Shown here in pieces: positions 15,314 through 24,636 of a DNA stretch of 64,000 nt. Positions within the stretch are counted from its first letter, which is position 1; every line of letters starts with the position of its first letter. Source of the stretch: a virus; IMG/VR virus record IMGVR_UViG_3300020478_001903, positions 1-64,000 of that record; one strand, 5' to 3'. The position numbers and the translations under genes are program-made. The notes under the pieces were generated by a model. That model did not search any database and was not told where the DNA came from. It saw only the letters and a program-made list of their open reading frames with translations.

Positions 15314-16453
15314 CTAATAATCTAATCGCACTCTGACGGTAAACTCAGTAGTGGGATCCTTCTTCAGAGGCTCCGACAGCTTGGCGACCGCCAAAAGTTC
15401 GTTATCTGGCGAATATAATCCGACTGTTGTCACATATGAAACTGGGAGATCTTGTGAGTTATTTTTCACAACCATCTTACTAGCACTAACATAGGTGGTA
15501 TTAGAGGAATAATTAAAGTCTGTATTATTTGCGCGGCAGAAATAGACCGTTGAATTAAGTTCGGTTGTATTGTTGAATGATATATTAGATATCCGTCGAC
15601 GGAGATTATCCGCATTCGTGTCAATAGTGGTGCCGCTCAAGGCCGTATTAAAAAACGAAGCACCATTAGTCGGAGTTACTTGAGTATTAGGCTCGCCGCC
15701 GCGTGAAGGTGAAGCAGCCGGATTACTAGTTGCGAGGAGGCCCGTAGTGGGGCTGCTACCAGTAAAGCTTCTAAAAAGAGAACACGTGAGGACCATGACC
15801 GCAGCCTGATAATATAGCAAGCCTACCTTGGCATATCCATTCTCATCAACGGCTCCCGCAGCAAGATTGGATCCAGTTGCATAAAGAATACCATATTCGC
15901 CGGCCGGAGAATTGATTTTATATCCATTCGAGCCGCTCTTGTCTGTTATCGTAACCGATTGCGATAATGGAGTTGTTGAGCCCACACCTTTTGACGTGAA
16001 GATCGAAAACTGAAAGCTTCCCTTCTTGATCTCATCTTTGGCCAGCAGTCTCGTAAAGTTAAAGAAAAAGGCTTCCTTGTTCTTGTTGCCGCCGGTCAAA
16101 TCGCCGTCTTCGTCGAACTCACGAATGGCGCCAGTTTCATCATATCCCACCAAAACCTGTGCCATTTCATTATAGATGTTAATTTTCTTGGCATTTTGGA
16201 CACGATCAGATGAACCAGACAGTCCCGAGTTCGCCGAATAACCGCAGGTTATATCTAAAAGATGATTAGCTGAGGAGCTTAAGTATGGGTAATCATAAAC
16301 TGATTGGAACATCCCGTGTCCATAGTTTTTAATATTAGCATCCGCGTATGTTCCTGAAATAATGGTTCCCGTGATTGGAATCGCCTCGTGTAATAGGTTT
16401 CTTGTTACAACCGAATCTTTGCCGGGTTCAAAAGTTTTAAATGAAGTAGCCAT
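15314..16453 (-). CDS. Tail structural protein, paralogue of the gene at 14055
   Basis: 379 residues. It starts MATSFKTFEPGKDSVVTRNL and is strand-rich, Ser/Asn/Thr-rich in the middle. Its C-terminus (YVTTVGLYSPDNELLAVAKL, then FTVRVRLDY) matches the paralogue's in pattern and spacing. A shared C-terminal fold with different upstream parts suggests both dock on the same baseplate site and expose different surfaces. The gap to the next gene is 20 bases. Function is inferred from context. Confidence 0.82.
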   Translation of the reverse strand: MATSFKTFEPGKDSVVTRNLLHEAIPITGTIISGTYADANIKNYGHGMFQSVYDYPYLSSSANHLLDITCGYSANSGLSGSSDRVQNAKKINIYNEMAQVLVGYDETGAIREFDEDGDLTGGNKNKEAFFFNFTRLLAKDEIKKGSFQFSIFTSKGVGSTTPLSQSVTITDKSGSNGYKINSPAGEYGILYATGSNLAAGAVDENGYAKVGLLYYQAAVMVLTCSLFRSFTGSSPTTGLLATSNPAASPSRGGEPNTQVTPTNGASFFNTALSGTTIDTNADNLRRRISNISFNNTTELNSTVYFCRANNTDFNYSSNTTYVSASKMVVKNNSQDLPVSYVTTVGLYSPDNELLAVAKLSEPLKKDPTTEFTVRVRLDY

Positions 16454-16468
16454 CTGTGTATCCTTATC

Positions 16469-17416
16469 TTAAGTAGTTTTCTTAACAAAACGCAACGGAA
16501 TATCTAAGGTATAGCCCGTTGACACTCCTGAGATTCTCAGAACCGTGTCGATAAACTGATAGTCTGCCGCGGCCAGTGTTTTAGTCCCGCTTACAATATC
16601 AACAGTTCCTCCGGATCCGAGCTGGCCAAATAGATAGGTACTTGTCTTAAGATCCAAACTAGAAGCCACCTTGAGAGACAGACGAGTGCCACGGGGCCCG
16701 GCGATTGCAGAAGAATCTCCGGGAGAGAGCCGCGTTACAGTTCCTGAATCATCAGTATCAGTAAAAATATAAGTAGCAATATCGTCGTCGTCGATAGACG
16801 TGGGAGTGAACCCCTCGTCGCCCTCACCTACATCAGGTGCTGTCAAAAACCCGAGACGATTATCAATCTGCACAAAATACTGCGTTTCTAAGAGCACCGG
16901 ATTTATAAAGTCTTCCGCCGAAAGCTCCGTAGTATTCAGTCCCTGATCACTAGTCACCCTCTTGCTGCCTTGATCGGGGCGGAAACCGTTCATAATTCCA
17001 TCGTCCAAGCTGTTGTTATCTGTAGTCAAGGCATTAACCGTGGTTTGGTCGACCAAAACTATATAACTAGATAACGCTGGGGATTGAGTTGAAGCAAACT
17101 TAGAATCGCCAGAATTCCTATGCTGTATTACAGGTAAATATAATAAATCATTTTCTGTATAAGACAAAAGTCGAGATTTCATGCTCGACATATTGTTGGT
17201 AAAAGCCTCAAAGACCGGAGTCTGGAGGATCGCGACGTCATAATAAGCTGACCCACTAGGATTGTTCTTTTCGTACAATCCATAATCTATCTCGTCGTCG
17301 CCAAAGGCAAACTTAGCCACCCTAAATTTACCATTGCCCTCAGACAGTCTTTTTCTACCCAAATCGGTTAAAACGGCATCTAATATAATATCGCCGGAGT
17401 TATCTAAAAATCCCAT
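16469..17416 (-). CDS. Tail/baseplate protein with MGF...LDxVLT N-terminal motif
   Basis: 315 residues. The start MGFLDNSGDIILDAVLTDLG and the following AFGDDEIDY form a pattern also seen at the start of the gene at 23710-24636. I recall this opening in environmental phage structural proteins. The rest is strand-rich, with an acidic Asp-rich loop (SIDDDDIATYIFTDTDD) near residues 205-225. The ribosome site AAGAGGAC lies in the 37-base gap upstream. Function is unproven; position among tail genes argues for a baseplate or tail-fibre component. Confidence 0.85.
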   Translation of the reverse strand: MGFLDNSGDIILDAVLTDLGRKRLSEGNGKFRVAKFAFGDDEIDYGLYEKNNPSGSAYYDVAILQTPVFEAFTNNMSSMKSRLLSYTENDLLYLPVIQHRNSGDSKFASTQSPALSSYIVLVDQTTVNALTTDNNSLDDGIMNGFRPDQGSKRVTSDQGLNTTELSAEDFINPVLLETQYFVQIDNRLGFLTAPDVGEGDEGFTPTSIDDDDIATYIFTDTDDSGTVTRLSPGDSSAIAGPRGTRLSLKVASSLDLKTSTYLFGQLGSGGTVDIVSGTKTLAAADYQFIDTVLRISGVSTGYTLDIPLRFVKKTT

Positions 17417-17453
17417 GTTTATGTCCTCTTCATATAAATAGTGCTAAATATCA

Positions 17454-20102
17454 TTATTCGCTAGGTTTTACTAACCCACTGTTCTTGAAAGTGATATTAA
17501 GATCTATTTTTCTTCCTGTTTTTTTGCTTGTCACGCGCAATCTAAACTTTTTGCCCCATACTCTATCAATATCGGGGGCGCCCAACAAGGTATTGGTGGG
17601 CGGCGCCACATTCAACGCCGGAGCGCCCGGATTTGCTATCTCTGGGTCATAAATTACCTGACGCATTGCCGGCTCTACATATAAAAAGCGGCGCCCAGAT
17701 TTATGAAAAGTTTGAGGTGTGCTCGGAAAATCGAAGATTTCTTGTGTGAAGAAAATCTTACCATTATTGTTGATCATTTCTATCTCATATATGTGCGTCG
17801 GATTAGATTTGTTTCCATGCATGTCGATAGAGCGCGCGCAATAGTAGTACTTTTGATTAGGCTTTATCTTGTCAATGTGCTCACCCGGAATACCATAAGT
17901 GGGATTTATGGTAGTCATTCGCCCCCCTAAAAAGTCCGTATATTTTTCTGGCGCCACGTCAAGTCTGAAAATCTCATACCAATCTACTGGGTCATCGCTC
18001 TTAAACGTCAGTTTCTCGGCGTCCGGTGATGTCATGATCTCCCCGTATGTAAGCGGCATGCCAGTTTGAGCCAGGTATTCTTCTTCAATGTAGGTCCTAT
18101 CTTCGTCCAAAATTGCCACTGGCTTGGAGCTAAGTTCGCCCGTGCTTGAGTTAAGCAGTATCCTAATCTGGTTGTCCACCCCCCGGGCGGCGTAAAACGA
18201 TACTTCAGGCGGTACCGGGGGCTTATCCATAATTGTTGTTGCCATTCCGCCCACCACGTAGGGCACGATCATGGCCTTAACGCTGGCATAATTGGATATC
18301 GAAACCGTTGCCGTATTCTTGCCCCACGTACCGGTCCGCTTTACGTTATCATATTCATATTCGTTTCCAAATACTAACATAACTCTATCAATATCATAAA
18401 CGTATTTTTGATTATATTTAACCTGTGAATCAAATAAAGTAGTAGGCATAAGTTGGGGAAACTGTTCAGAAATATAATAAGTCTGGATTGCTTCTTGAAG
18501 CAACCCGTTCACCACAGGGCGTTTGCGCACAATATACATCAACGTCTCTGTATGACAACGCACACCTTCCAATATTTGATTGAACGTCTTTATAACCTGC
18601 GCGATATCTGCACCGCCGCCTGGATCTTCCAATAGGTCCTTTTTAGCATTTAATACGTGTGAAGGGTTCACGATCATATCTTCTTCCGAACGCCTATAGT
18701 CTCGAAGGAGTCTAAATGGAGTCTCGGTAGCCGGAGGTGCCTGAGTGCTGGTAAAATCATTGAGCGACGCTGCCAAGTTGGCGGCAGAACTTGGCGAATT
18801 AGAGTCCAACATGTCTTCGATTACCTGTTCTAAATCATAAATAACAGGATATTCCTGCAAGCCGGTCTGCAACGTATTCTTTCCTCTATTGTCATTGAAC
18901 TTTTTCTTCCAGAACGTACGCTCGCAGGGAAGATTGTCTGCCACGCCTTCAGAAATCTTCATAATAGTATAATACTGAAGTATATCAATAAAGTCTTTGG
19001 TATCCGCGGACCGGGCTAGCTTCCTTAACAGGTTAACATCCTTATTTAAGCCTGTTCGCGAGTCGGCATCGTATCCCATAACAAGTTTGGTATAAAACGG
19101 CATTGTCAGTGTTTGGATTTCCTGTTCTTGAAGAACTCCTAGATCTGAATACAGCACAGCAAAATTTCTATTTGTCTCATTTAGTGCTGTGTCTATAGCA
19201 TTATATTCGGGTGTATTAAGAGTCATTTGAGATAGCTGCTGAGAATAAAGTTGATAATATTCTCCAACATTTGTTTCTGTCGCCGTCTGTGCATTCGACA
19301 CCACAAACCAATCTATTGTTTGATCTAATGTTAGGGCCGGGAGATGATAGGCCGCCAACAAGGTGCTGCTGGTATTGATTAATTCTGACTGAAGGTAATA
19401 AACATTGGGCAGGTGATACTCTTTGATCTTTGGGGGCGCGATCGTTGTTTCGTAAACCGGTACCGAAGCATCATAATAATTATAAACAGGCTCAATATAC
19501 AAATTCATGCCCGATTCTGCGCGCATCTTTGCATCAGCAGAGGGAAGCCAAAACTGTGCGGTGTGGTCGCTGAGCGGTATGTCCATAAGATGGGTCAATA
19601 CTCCATCAAAAGTGGTATCAATCCCAGAAAAAGAATACTCTCCCGAAATAAAATCATAAAACCGATTTGTCCAGCCACTGCCAACAAGAAAACCATTAGC
19701 GGCCGAGGACTTCTCTTTATACCTATTCCAATTATCCCACTCGCGGCCCAGGACTAAGGTTTCTTTGGTTCCTGTGTCTATATATGTATAATTTAAAACA
19801 GGCTTGCTGATTTGAGTTCTCATGCGCCCGCCCTTGCGGGTATTGTAACGGCGGCCGTTCCATGCTTTTGATTTCATCGCCGTGGGAGATCCATAGTTAT
19901 ACAGTTTATCTCCTTTAGAACTATAATATGTGGTATAGTACTTTCCTAGTACGCCGCGTAGAGCATCAATGGTGCCCCAATCATTCCTTACCATTGGATG
20001 AGGGGACCCCGGGGGGAGGTCTAGTCTTCGATTTGGCCCTATTTGATCTGCGTCGACGATGAGAAGAAAGTCTTTATTTTCTGTTGGTTGTAATATGGCC
20101 AT
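17454..20102 (-). CDS. Large tail structural protein with FN3-like C-terminal part
   Basis: 882 residues, no close family recognised. The N-terminal 150 residues are Tyr/Gly/Arg-rich (KYYTTYYSSKGDKLYNYGSP). The central part is helical with long amphipathic segments. Near residues 720-800 a DWYEIFRLD strand, a PNQKYYYCARSIDMHGNKS stretch and IYEIEMI resemble a fibronectin type III-like sandwich, a frequent phage adhesin module. It starts at the TAATG that ends the preceding 1201-residue gene, so the two are translationally coupled. Probably a tail or fibre-base protein; that is inference. Confidence 0.82.
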   Translation of the reverse strand: MAILQPTENKDFLLIVDADQIGPNRRLDLPPGSPHPMVRNDWGTIDALRGVLGKYYTTYYSSKGDKLYNYGSPTAMKSKAWNGRRYNTRKGGRMRTQISKPVLNYTYIDTGTKETLVLGREWDNWNRYKEKSSAANGFLVGSGWTNRFYDFISGEYSFSGIDTTFDGVLTHLMDIPLSDHTAQFWLPSADAKMRAESGMNLYIEPVYNYYDASVPVYETTIAPPKIKEYHLPNVYYLQSELINTSSTLLAAYHLPALTLDQTIDWFVVSNAQTATETNVGEYYQLYSQQLSQMTLNTPEYNAIDTALNETNRNFAVLYSDLGVLQEQEIQTLTMPFYTKLVMGYDADSRTGLNKDVNLLRKLARSADTKDFIDILQYYTIMKISEGVADNLPCERTFWKKKFNDNRGKNTLQTGLQEYPVIYDLEQVIEDMLDSNSPSSAANLAASLNDFTSTQAPPATETPFRLLRDYRRSEEDMIVNPSHVLNAKKDLLEDPGGGADIAQVIKTFNQILEGVRCHTETLMYIVRKRPVVNGLLQEAIQTYYISEQFPQLMPTTLFDSQVKYNQKYVYDIDRVMLVFGNEYEYDNVKRTGTWGKNTATVSISNYASVKAMIVPYVVGGMATTIMDKPPVPPEVSFYAARGVDNQIRILLNSSTGELSSKPVAILDEDRTYIEEEYLAQTGMPLTYGEIMTSPDAEKLTFKSDDPVDWYEIFRLDVAPEKYTDFLGGRMTTINPTYGIPGEHIDKIKPNQKYYYCARSIDMHGNKSNPTHIYEIEMINNNGKIFFTQEIFDFPSTPQTFHKSGRRFLYVEPAMRQVIYDPEIANPGAPALNVAPPTNTLLGAPDIDRVWGKKFRLRVTSKKTGRKIDLNITFKNSGLVKPSE

Positions 20103-23100
20103 TAGAATTTCCTACTCTTTTTGTTCTTCTTGTTGGAAGAGCCGTAACTCTGCTTATTGCTCTGCTTGTTGCTGGAGCCGCCGCTCTTTTGATCCTTCAA
20201 ACTCTGATTCTGCCAGGAGCCCTGCTTATTGCTCTGCTTGTTGCTGGAGCCGCCGCTCTTTTGATCCTTCAAGCTCTGATTCTGCCAGGAGTTGTCTTGC
20301 TTTTCTTGATATTTTTGCTGTCTTTGTTGCTGACCTAACTGATTTTGTTTATTTTTGTCATTTTGCTTTTGTTTGTTGTCCCGGTCGCGCTGTTGCTGGC
20401 GAGCGAGGTCTTCGGCCTCCTGGGCTGCGGCCTCTTCTTTGACCCTGGCTTCTTCTTTTTGTTGAGCGGCTATACGATCTCGTTCTCGTTTCGCAGCAAG
20501 GCGCCTTTGTCTGGCTTCCTCTTGCCTGGCGCGCTCTTTGCGCTCTGCCTCGGCTTTTCGTTCTGCTTCTTGCCGGGCCTTCTCTTTTCGCTCGCGGAGG
20601 ATCCTCAGGGCCTCTGCTTTAGCTGCCGCGGCTGCAGCGGCCTTGCGGGCGCGTTCTTCTCGTATAAGACAATCCTTATATTCTTTCTGAAGCCACTCAA
20701 GATCCGCTATCAGATTGGCACGCTCTATTTGCAAATCCTCAAGTTCGTCGAGAGATGCCTTATACATTGAATAGGGTATTGGACCAGAAACCTTAGCATT
20801 CGGTCGCTGCTTCAGAGGCACTTCAGACCAATAGCGTGGTGGGGGCTCCAGGGCATCGATCCTCCTGCTCAAAGTTCTAATTTGATCGTTTACGCTGTTC
20901 ATGTGCTTTTCTTGATCTTTGCAAGCTTCTTTTATCTTTCTCTGTTTGTCGGCCTTTGAAAATCGGGTTTTTCCCTTAGAAGGCGGAGGGAGTACTTCTT
21001 CTGGCATCGGATACAGGGGGGCTTTCACTGCATACAAAGAAAGCGGACCTTGCTGCTCTAAAAGATTAGAGCCCGGGACCATTCCTCTCACGTCATACTC
21101 GCTCTCTTTAAGTTTCCTATTATAATCTCCCCCGCCGCTATAACCTTCGCGGATAGGACCCAAAGCAAATAAAGTGGCCAAAGGACGCAATCCCAAATCG
21201 CCGCGGACATTGACCGTGTTGGTTATTTGAACCAGTCGACATACTAAAGTGTCTTCGTTAGCTTCCGCAGCTTTGTGGGCCTCTTCGGTCATCGGAACCC
21301 AATTGGGAGCAGAAATGCCATAGAGATGATCGAAGCCCTCTAGATATTCTACTCTTACTAAAGATCCAAAGTTAATAACATTAGATAATGAATTAATCTG
21401 TGTGGTGATTTCTTCATTATCTTGAAGTTTGGCGCCGGCCAAAGAGCCTGCGATAGAACCCAAATTTTGAGGTCTCACTTCCTTAAACCCCGCCGCTTGC
21501 TTGTTGACAATGGTATTAACAAGGGGCGAGTTGGCAAGTGTCGCACTAGTAAAAATTCCTTTAATATTAGACTGAATGGATCCTGTTTGTGCTGTTTTCG
21601 AAGTATTGGCTTCAGTAAATTTGGAGTCATTTGATAGCATATGTCGAGAGTCAGCTTCTTTGCTCTTTGTCAATCCTTTTGCGGCCACCAATTTACCTAA
21701 ACTAATAGGGTATGGTGTCGCCACAACTCCTATAGAATTTAAAATTGTCATTTTGTTCTTCTCGGAACTTAGAGACTTCTGAGGGTTCATAACTGATGTA
21801 TTGGTATTGGTCTTGTTTCTCTGCAGTGAAGAAAGACTATCTGTACTAGCTTCAATACAGGTAGTCGGCACGCGTGCGAAGTTGTTAGATAGACTAACAG
21901 CCGCCGGGCTTAGGAACCCAAAAGCATTAATGCCCACGGCGTTGGGGTTGCTGACGGAGTACTTCTGTTTCTCTTCTTCAACACGGTCGACCATAACCCC
22001 GTAAGCCAAAGTAGGCATAACACCGAATGTATTTGTGAGCTTGCTATCCAAATAATCAAGGCCAACATTCCTGTTCCCTTGAATTTGAAACTTTGTTTTA
22101 AACTCCTTTTCCATCATAAGATATGGGGACCTTTTAACAGCTCGGACGCGGGACTTCTTCGCTCCTGAACGGTTTGTCTTGGGGCCGGTTTTGGACACCA
22201 ATAAATCTGCTATTTGGCCGACAACGTTTCGAATATGTTGAACTAGCAACCCATATCCATCGCCGCCGACAAGTGATTGATTAAACTTTGATGTCAGCGC
22301 AAGCAAATTTCGCTTCCAGTAGGGAACAGTAAATCCTAAAATCTCTTCTTTTCCAAATATAAACATTAAAGCCGCCATATATTGACTTACAAGCTTATTC
22401 CACGGGCCCTTATGTTCCTTTTCGCGAGGCAGACCCTCGCATTGCTTGAGCGTAGTGTTCAGTTTTTCCAAAATGCCTTGCAGCGCATTCCGCGTTTCAT
22501 CAATAACCAGCACCTCTATTCTGTATTGCATGTGCCCTTCAGTATGGTTGATAGCGCTCCTATCCATGAAAGCAATATTTAAAACCTCTCCATCATTAGA
22601 GGTGCTAATAATATCTAAATTATCTCCCAAAGACGCTACTTTTTTATACTGGTCGGTCTTTCCGGTCCCGCAAGGAGATTCTCCTTGATTTCCGGGCGTG
22701 AGAGAGTTCCCCTTCATAGTTTGGCCGGCCAGTTTAGAATAGACTACAATATCTTTTATTCGACAAGTGGAACTCAAAGACTCTCCAACTCTAAGAAACC
22801 GCCCGAACTCGGTATTGTCGCGAGCATATTCAAACAAATCGAAAGAAAAGAAACCATGAATGAGGCCATCGCCATTTCTGGATAAAGTGGGCTCCGATAC
22901 ATACGCAGAAACAGCGTCTCTCAGGCTAACCGGAGGAAGAAAATCAAGCCTCAAACGATTGCTTGCATCAAGAATCCGCAGATCTATATTTTTGAAATTT
23001 GTAACATTCTGTGCCGTAACCATGGGATGCTTGGCTATTGTATGAACTGGGCCGGCCATAATTTTGTTATTCCCCAGGTACATATGGACTGCAGTAGGCC

Positions 23101-23707
23101 ACAGAGAACCCCGAACCCCGAAGCCTTCCATTGTTTCTGCTAAACGAAACAGCTGGGTTCTCGGCGGAACAAGACCATTTTGTAAGATAGTATCCTGAAG
23201 CATGCTCATTTTTTTAACATCGATAGACCCTTTGTACTCCGCATAAGAAACAACCAACACATACACATTGGGGTTGTAGTTAATGACAAACTCCGCATCA
23301 TAGGTCCAGTTCCATGTTGTTTGACCCGGGCGCGTGCCCAGGGGTGCTTTTTCTTTCCATTCTTTTTGCGGCAAACTCTTAGAGATAGTTGTTTTGAAGG
23401 ATGCACTGGATCTATAGATCTTGCCCGGGGACCATGGGCGGCGGCTTGGGGCGCCCTTTATAAATCTCACCAAATAGTCCTTATCATAACACAGCCTATT
23501 TAACATTTCAATATCAGGACTAACCATTACAAAGTTCTTAAAATTTCCTACTCGCTGATTTCCTAGCGCCTTCTCGTTGGATATTTCCATGCGGATGTGC
23601 ATGCGCCTAGGCACGCCGGCTGAGTAGCCAATGTCGCTAGAGATCGCCTGAATAGTGACAACCGGCGCAAACAAGCACGTTGAGTAGGGACCAAGTGAAA
23701 CAGCCAT
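20102..23707 (-). CDS. Large tail protein with coiled coil and basic repeat tail
   Basis: 1201 residues. The first 900 are mixed structural sequence without a recognised domain. About 930-1110 is a long charged coiled coil rich in Glu, Arg and Ala. The last 90 residues are Gln/Asn/Lys/Ser-rich and disordered, with a 24-residue unit (SWQNQSLKDQKSGG...) repeated twice, ending GSSNKKNKKSRKF. The 4325-residue neighbour ends in a related Lys/Ser/Asn tail, SSNKKSRK. The tail could bind DNA, membrane or glycan, or hold the two proteins together; none of this is shown. It lies between the MGF-motif gene and the 882-residue gene. Confidence 0.85.
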   Translation of the reverse strand: MAVSLGPYSTCLFAPVVTIQAISSDIGYSAGVPRRMHIRMEISNEKALGNQRVGNFKNFVMVSPDIEMLNRLCYDKDYLVRFIKGAPSRRPWSPGKIYRSSASFKTTISKSLPQKEWKEKAPLGTRPGQTTWNWTYDAEFVINYNPNVYVLVVSYAEYKGSIDVKKMSMLQDTILQNGLVPPRTQLFRLAETMEGFGVRGSLWPTAVHMYLGNNKIMAGPVHTIAKHPMVTAQNVTNFKNIDLRILDASNRLRLDFLPPVSLRDAVSAYVSEPTLSRNGDGLIHGFFSFDLFEYARDNTEFGRFLRVGESLSSTCRIKDIVVYSKLAGQTMKGNSLTPGNQGESPCGTGKTDQYKKVASLGDNLDIISTSNDGEVLNIAFMDRSAINHTEGHMQYRIEVLVIDETRNALQGILEKLNTTLKQCEGLPREKEHKGPWNKLVSQYMAALMFIFGKEEILGFTVPYWKRNLLALTSKFNQSLVGGDGYGLLVQHIRNVVGQIADLLVSKTGPKTNRSGAKKSRVRAVKRSPYLMMEKEFKTKFQIQGNRNVGLDYLDSKLTNTFGVMPTLAYGVMVDRVEEEKQKYSVSNPNAVGINAFGFLSPAAVSLSNNFARVPTTCIEASTDSLSSLQRNKTNTNTSVMNPQKSLSSEKNKMTILNSIGVVATPYPISLGKLVAAKGLTKSKEADSRHMLSNDSKFTEANTSKTAQTGSIQSNIKGIFTSATLANSPLVNTIVNKQAAGFKEVRPQNLGSIAGSLAGAKLQDNEEITTQINSLSNVINFGSLVRVEYLEGFDHLYGISAPNWVPMTEEAHKAAEANEDTLVCRLVQITNTVNVRGDLGLRPLATLFALGPIREGYSGGGDYNRKLKESEYDVRGMVPGSNLLEQQGPLSLYAVKAPLYPMPEEVLPPPSKGKTRFSKADKQRKIKEACKDQEKHMNSVNDQIRTLSRRIDALEPPPRYWSEVPLKQRPNAKVSGPIPYSMYKASLDELEDLQIERANLIADLEWLQKEYKDCLIREERARKAAAAAAAKAEALRILRERKEKARQEAERKAEAERKERARQEEARQRRLAAKRERDRIAAQQKEEARVKEEAAAQEAEDLARQQQRDRDNKQKQNDKNKQNQLGQQQRQQKYQEKQDNSWQNQSLKDQKSGGSSNKQSNKQGSWQNQSLKDQKSGGSSNKQSNKQSYGSSNKKNKKSRKF
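20151..20291 (-). repeat. 72-base direct repeat, two copies, in C-terminal tail
   Basis: 20151-20219 and 20223-20291 match at 68 of 69 bases with a 72-base period. They encode two 24-residue Gln/Ser/Lys/Asn-rich units in frame at the end of the 1201-residue tail protein. The near-perfect DNA identity points to a recent tandem duplication or ongoing slippage. It is too few copies, and in frame, so not a CRISPR array. Confidence 0.92.
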
Positions 23708-23709
23708 TG

Positions 23710-24636
23710 TTAGCAGGGCTCCTCATTTTCATCGCCGGGCGCGCCTGTGCCCGCGGAATAAAGATCTCGATTAAGCTTCAATCTAGAGGCCGAAGTGGAC
23801 AGGGCCTTCTCGCTTATATTTAGTTCCTCGATGACTTCTGGCGGAATTTCCTTATCTACTAAAACATTCATATAATACTCTACATTATCAGTAGTAGAAG
23901 CAGCAAAAGTCTGCACATCTTCAGGAGTATAAGCTTTCTGGATATACCCGGTCGAAGAAGAGTGAAAAACTTGAATATCGAAGTTCTCTTTAAGGAAATC
24001 AGTATTATTCTCATTTATTTCCATCATTAAATACTTCTCATTGAGGGCCAAAAAGATATCCGTATTGCCTATTCTCTCGCTAATGGAGATCGGTGAAAGT
24101 TGGGGATCCCCAGCTTTAAAATAAACCTCATAATCTACGGTGATATTCAACTGCGGGATGTTATTAATATACCCATCTTCATCCAAGTATGATACTGAAG
24201 ATGAGATCTCAGGCTGAGACAGTAGTTGAAGCTGCCATGCGGCACTATATTGCGACAATAATGAAGCATTCCCTAAGGGATATGCATCTATTTTGCCAGT
24301 TTCTGCGAATACAGGCTGTTTAAACGCCTCCACGTTTTCAGCGGGATCTGAATTAGTATTGCCGATTGCAGTCTGAAGATTGTTCAGGAACTTCGTTACA
24401 CGCGTTTCGGCGCCAGTACGAGTAGGAATTATCTTAAGTTTGGGAGTCTCCTCTTGAATGCGCCCTTCTGACTGGTTTTGGTTTTCCACGTATCCAGACG
24501 CGGCCACATCATACAGGATGTCGTCGTCAAAAAACGCATAATAGGCAGGGTCTAGTTTTCCTATTGCTAATGAATACTTGCCATATTCGGTAAGCACAAA
24601 ATCTAGCACCTCTTCTTTTTTATTAAAAAATCCCAT
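23710..24636 (-). CDS. Tail/baseplate protein with MGF...LDxVLT N-terminal motif
   Basis: 308 residues starting MGFFNKKEEVLDFVLTEYGK, then AFFDDDILYD. The pattern MGF..(8)..LDxVLTxxG...(15)..F.DD[DE]I.Y is shared with the gene at 16469-17416, while the rest has diverged. It is acidic and mixed alpha/beta. Its ATG overlaps the stop of the 4325-residue gene (TAATG). The shared opening may be an attachment module used by two parts of the tail. Role inferred from context. Confidence 0.84.
   Translation of the reverse strand: MGFFNKKEEVLDFVLTEYGKYSLAIGKLDPAYYAFFDDDILYDVAASGYVENQNQSEGRIQEETPKLKIIPTRTGAETRVTKFLNNLQTAIGNTNSDPAENVEAFKQPVFAETGKIDAYPLGNASLLSQYSAAWQLQLLSQPEISSSVSYLDEDGYINNIPQLNITVDYEVYFKAGDPQLSPISISERIGNTDIFLALNEKYLMMEINENNTDFLKENFDIQVFHSSSTGYIQKAYTPEDVQTFAASTTDNVEYYMNVLVDKEIPPEVIEELNISEKALSTSASRLKLNRDLYSAGTGAPGDENEEPC

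Noticed and set aside
17433-17440. TATAAATA, the T4 late promoter -10 box
   Set aside because: It reads on the plus strand, away from the minus-strand tail genes; no gene follows in that direction.
20151-20291. CRISPR array
   Set aside because: Only two copies, no spacers, and the repeat is in frame in a tail-protein gene.
20059-20442. Plus-strand open frames opposite the repeat tail
   Set aside because: Shadows of the Gln/Ser/Lys-rich coding repeat with no start signal of their own.
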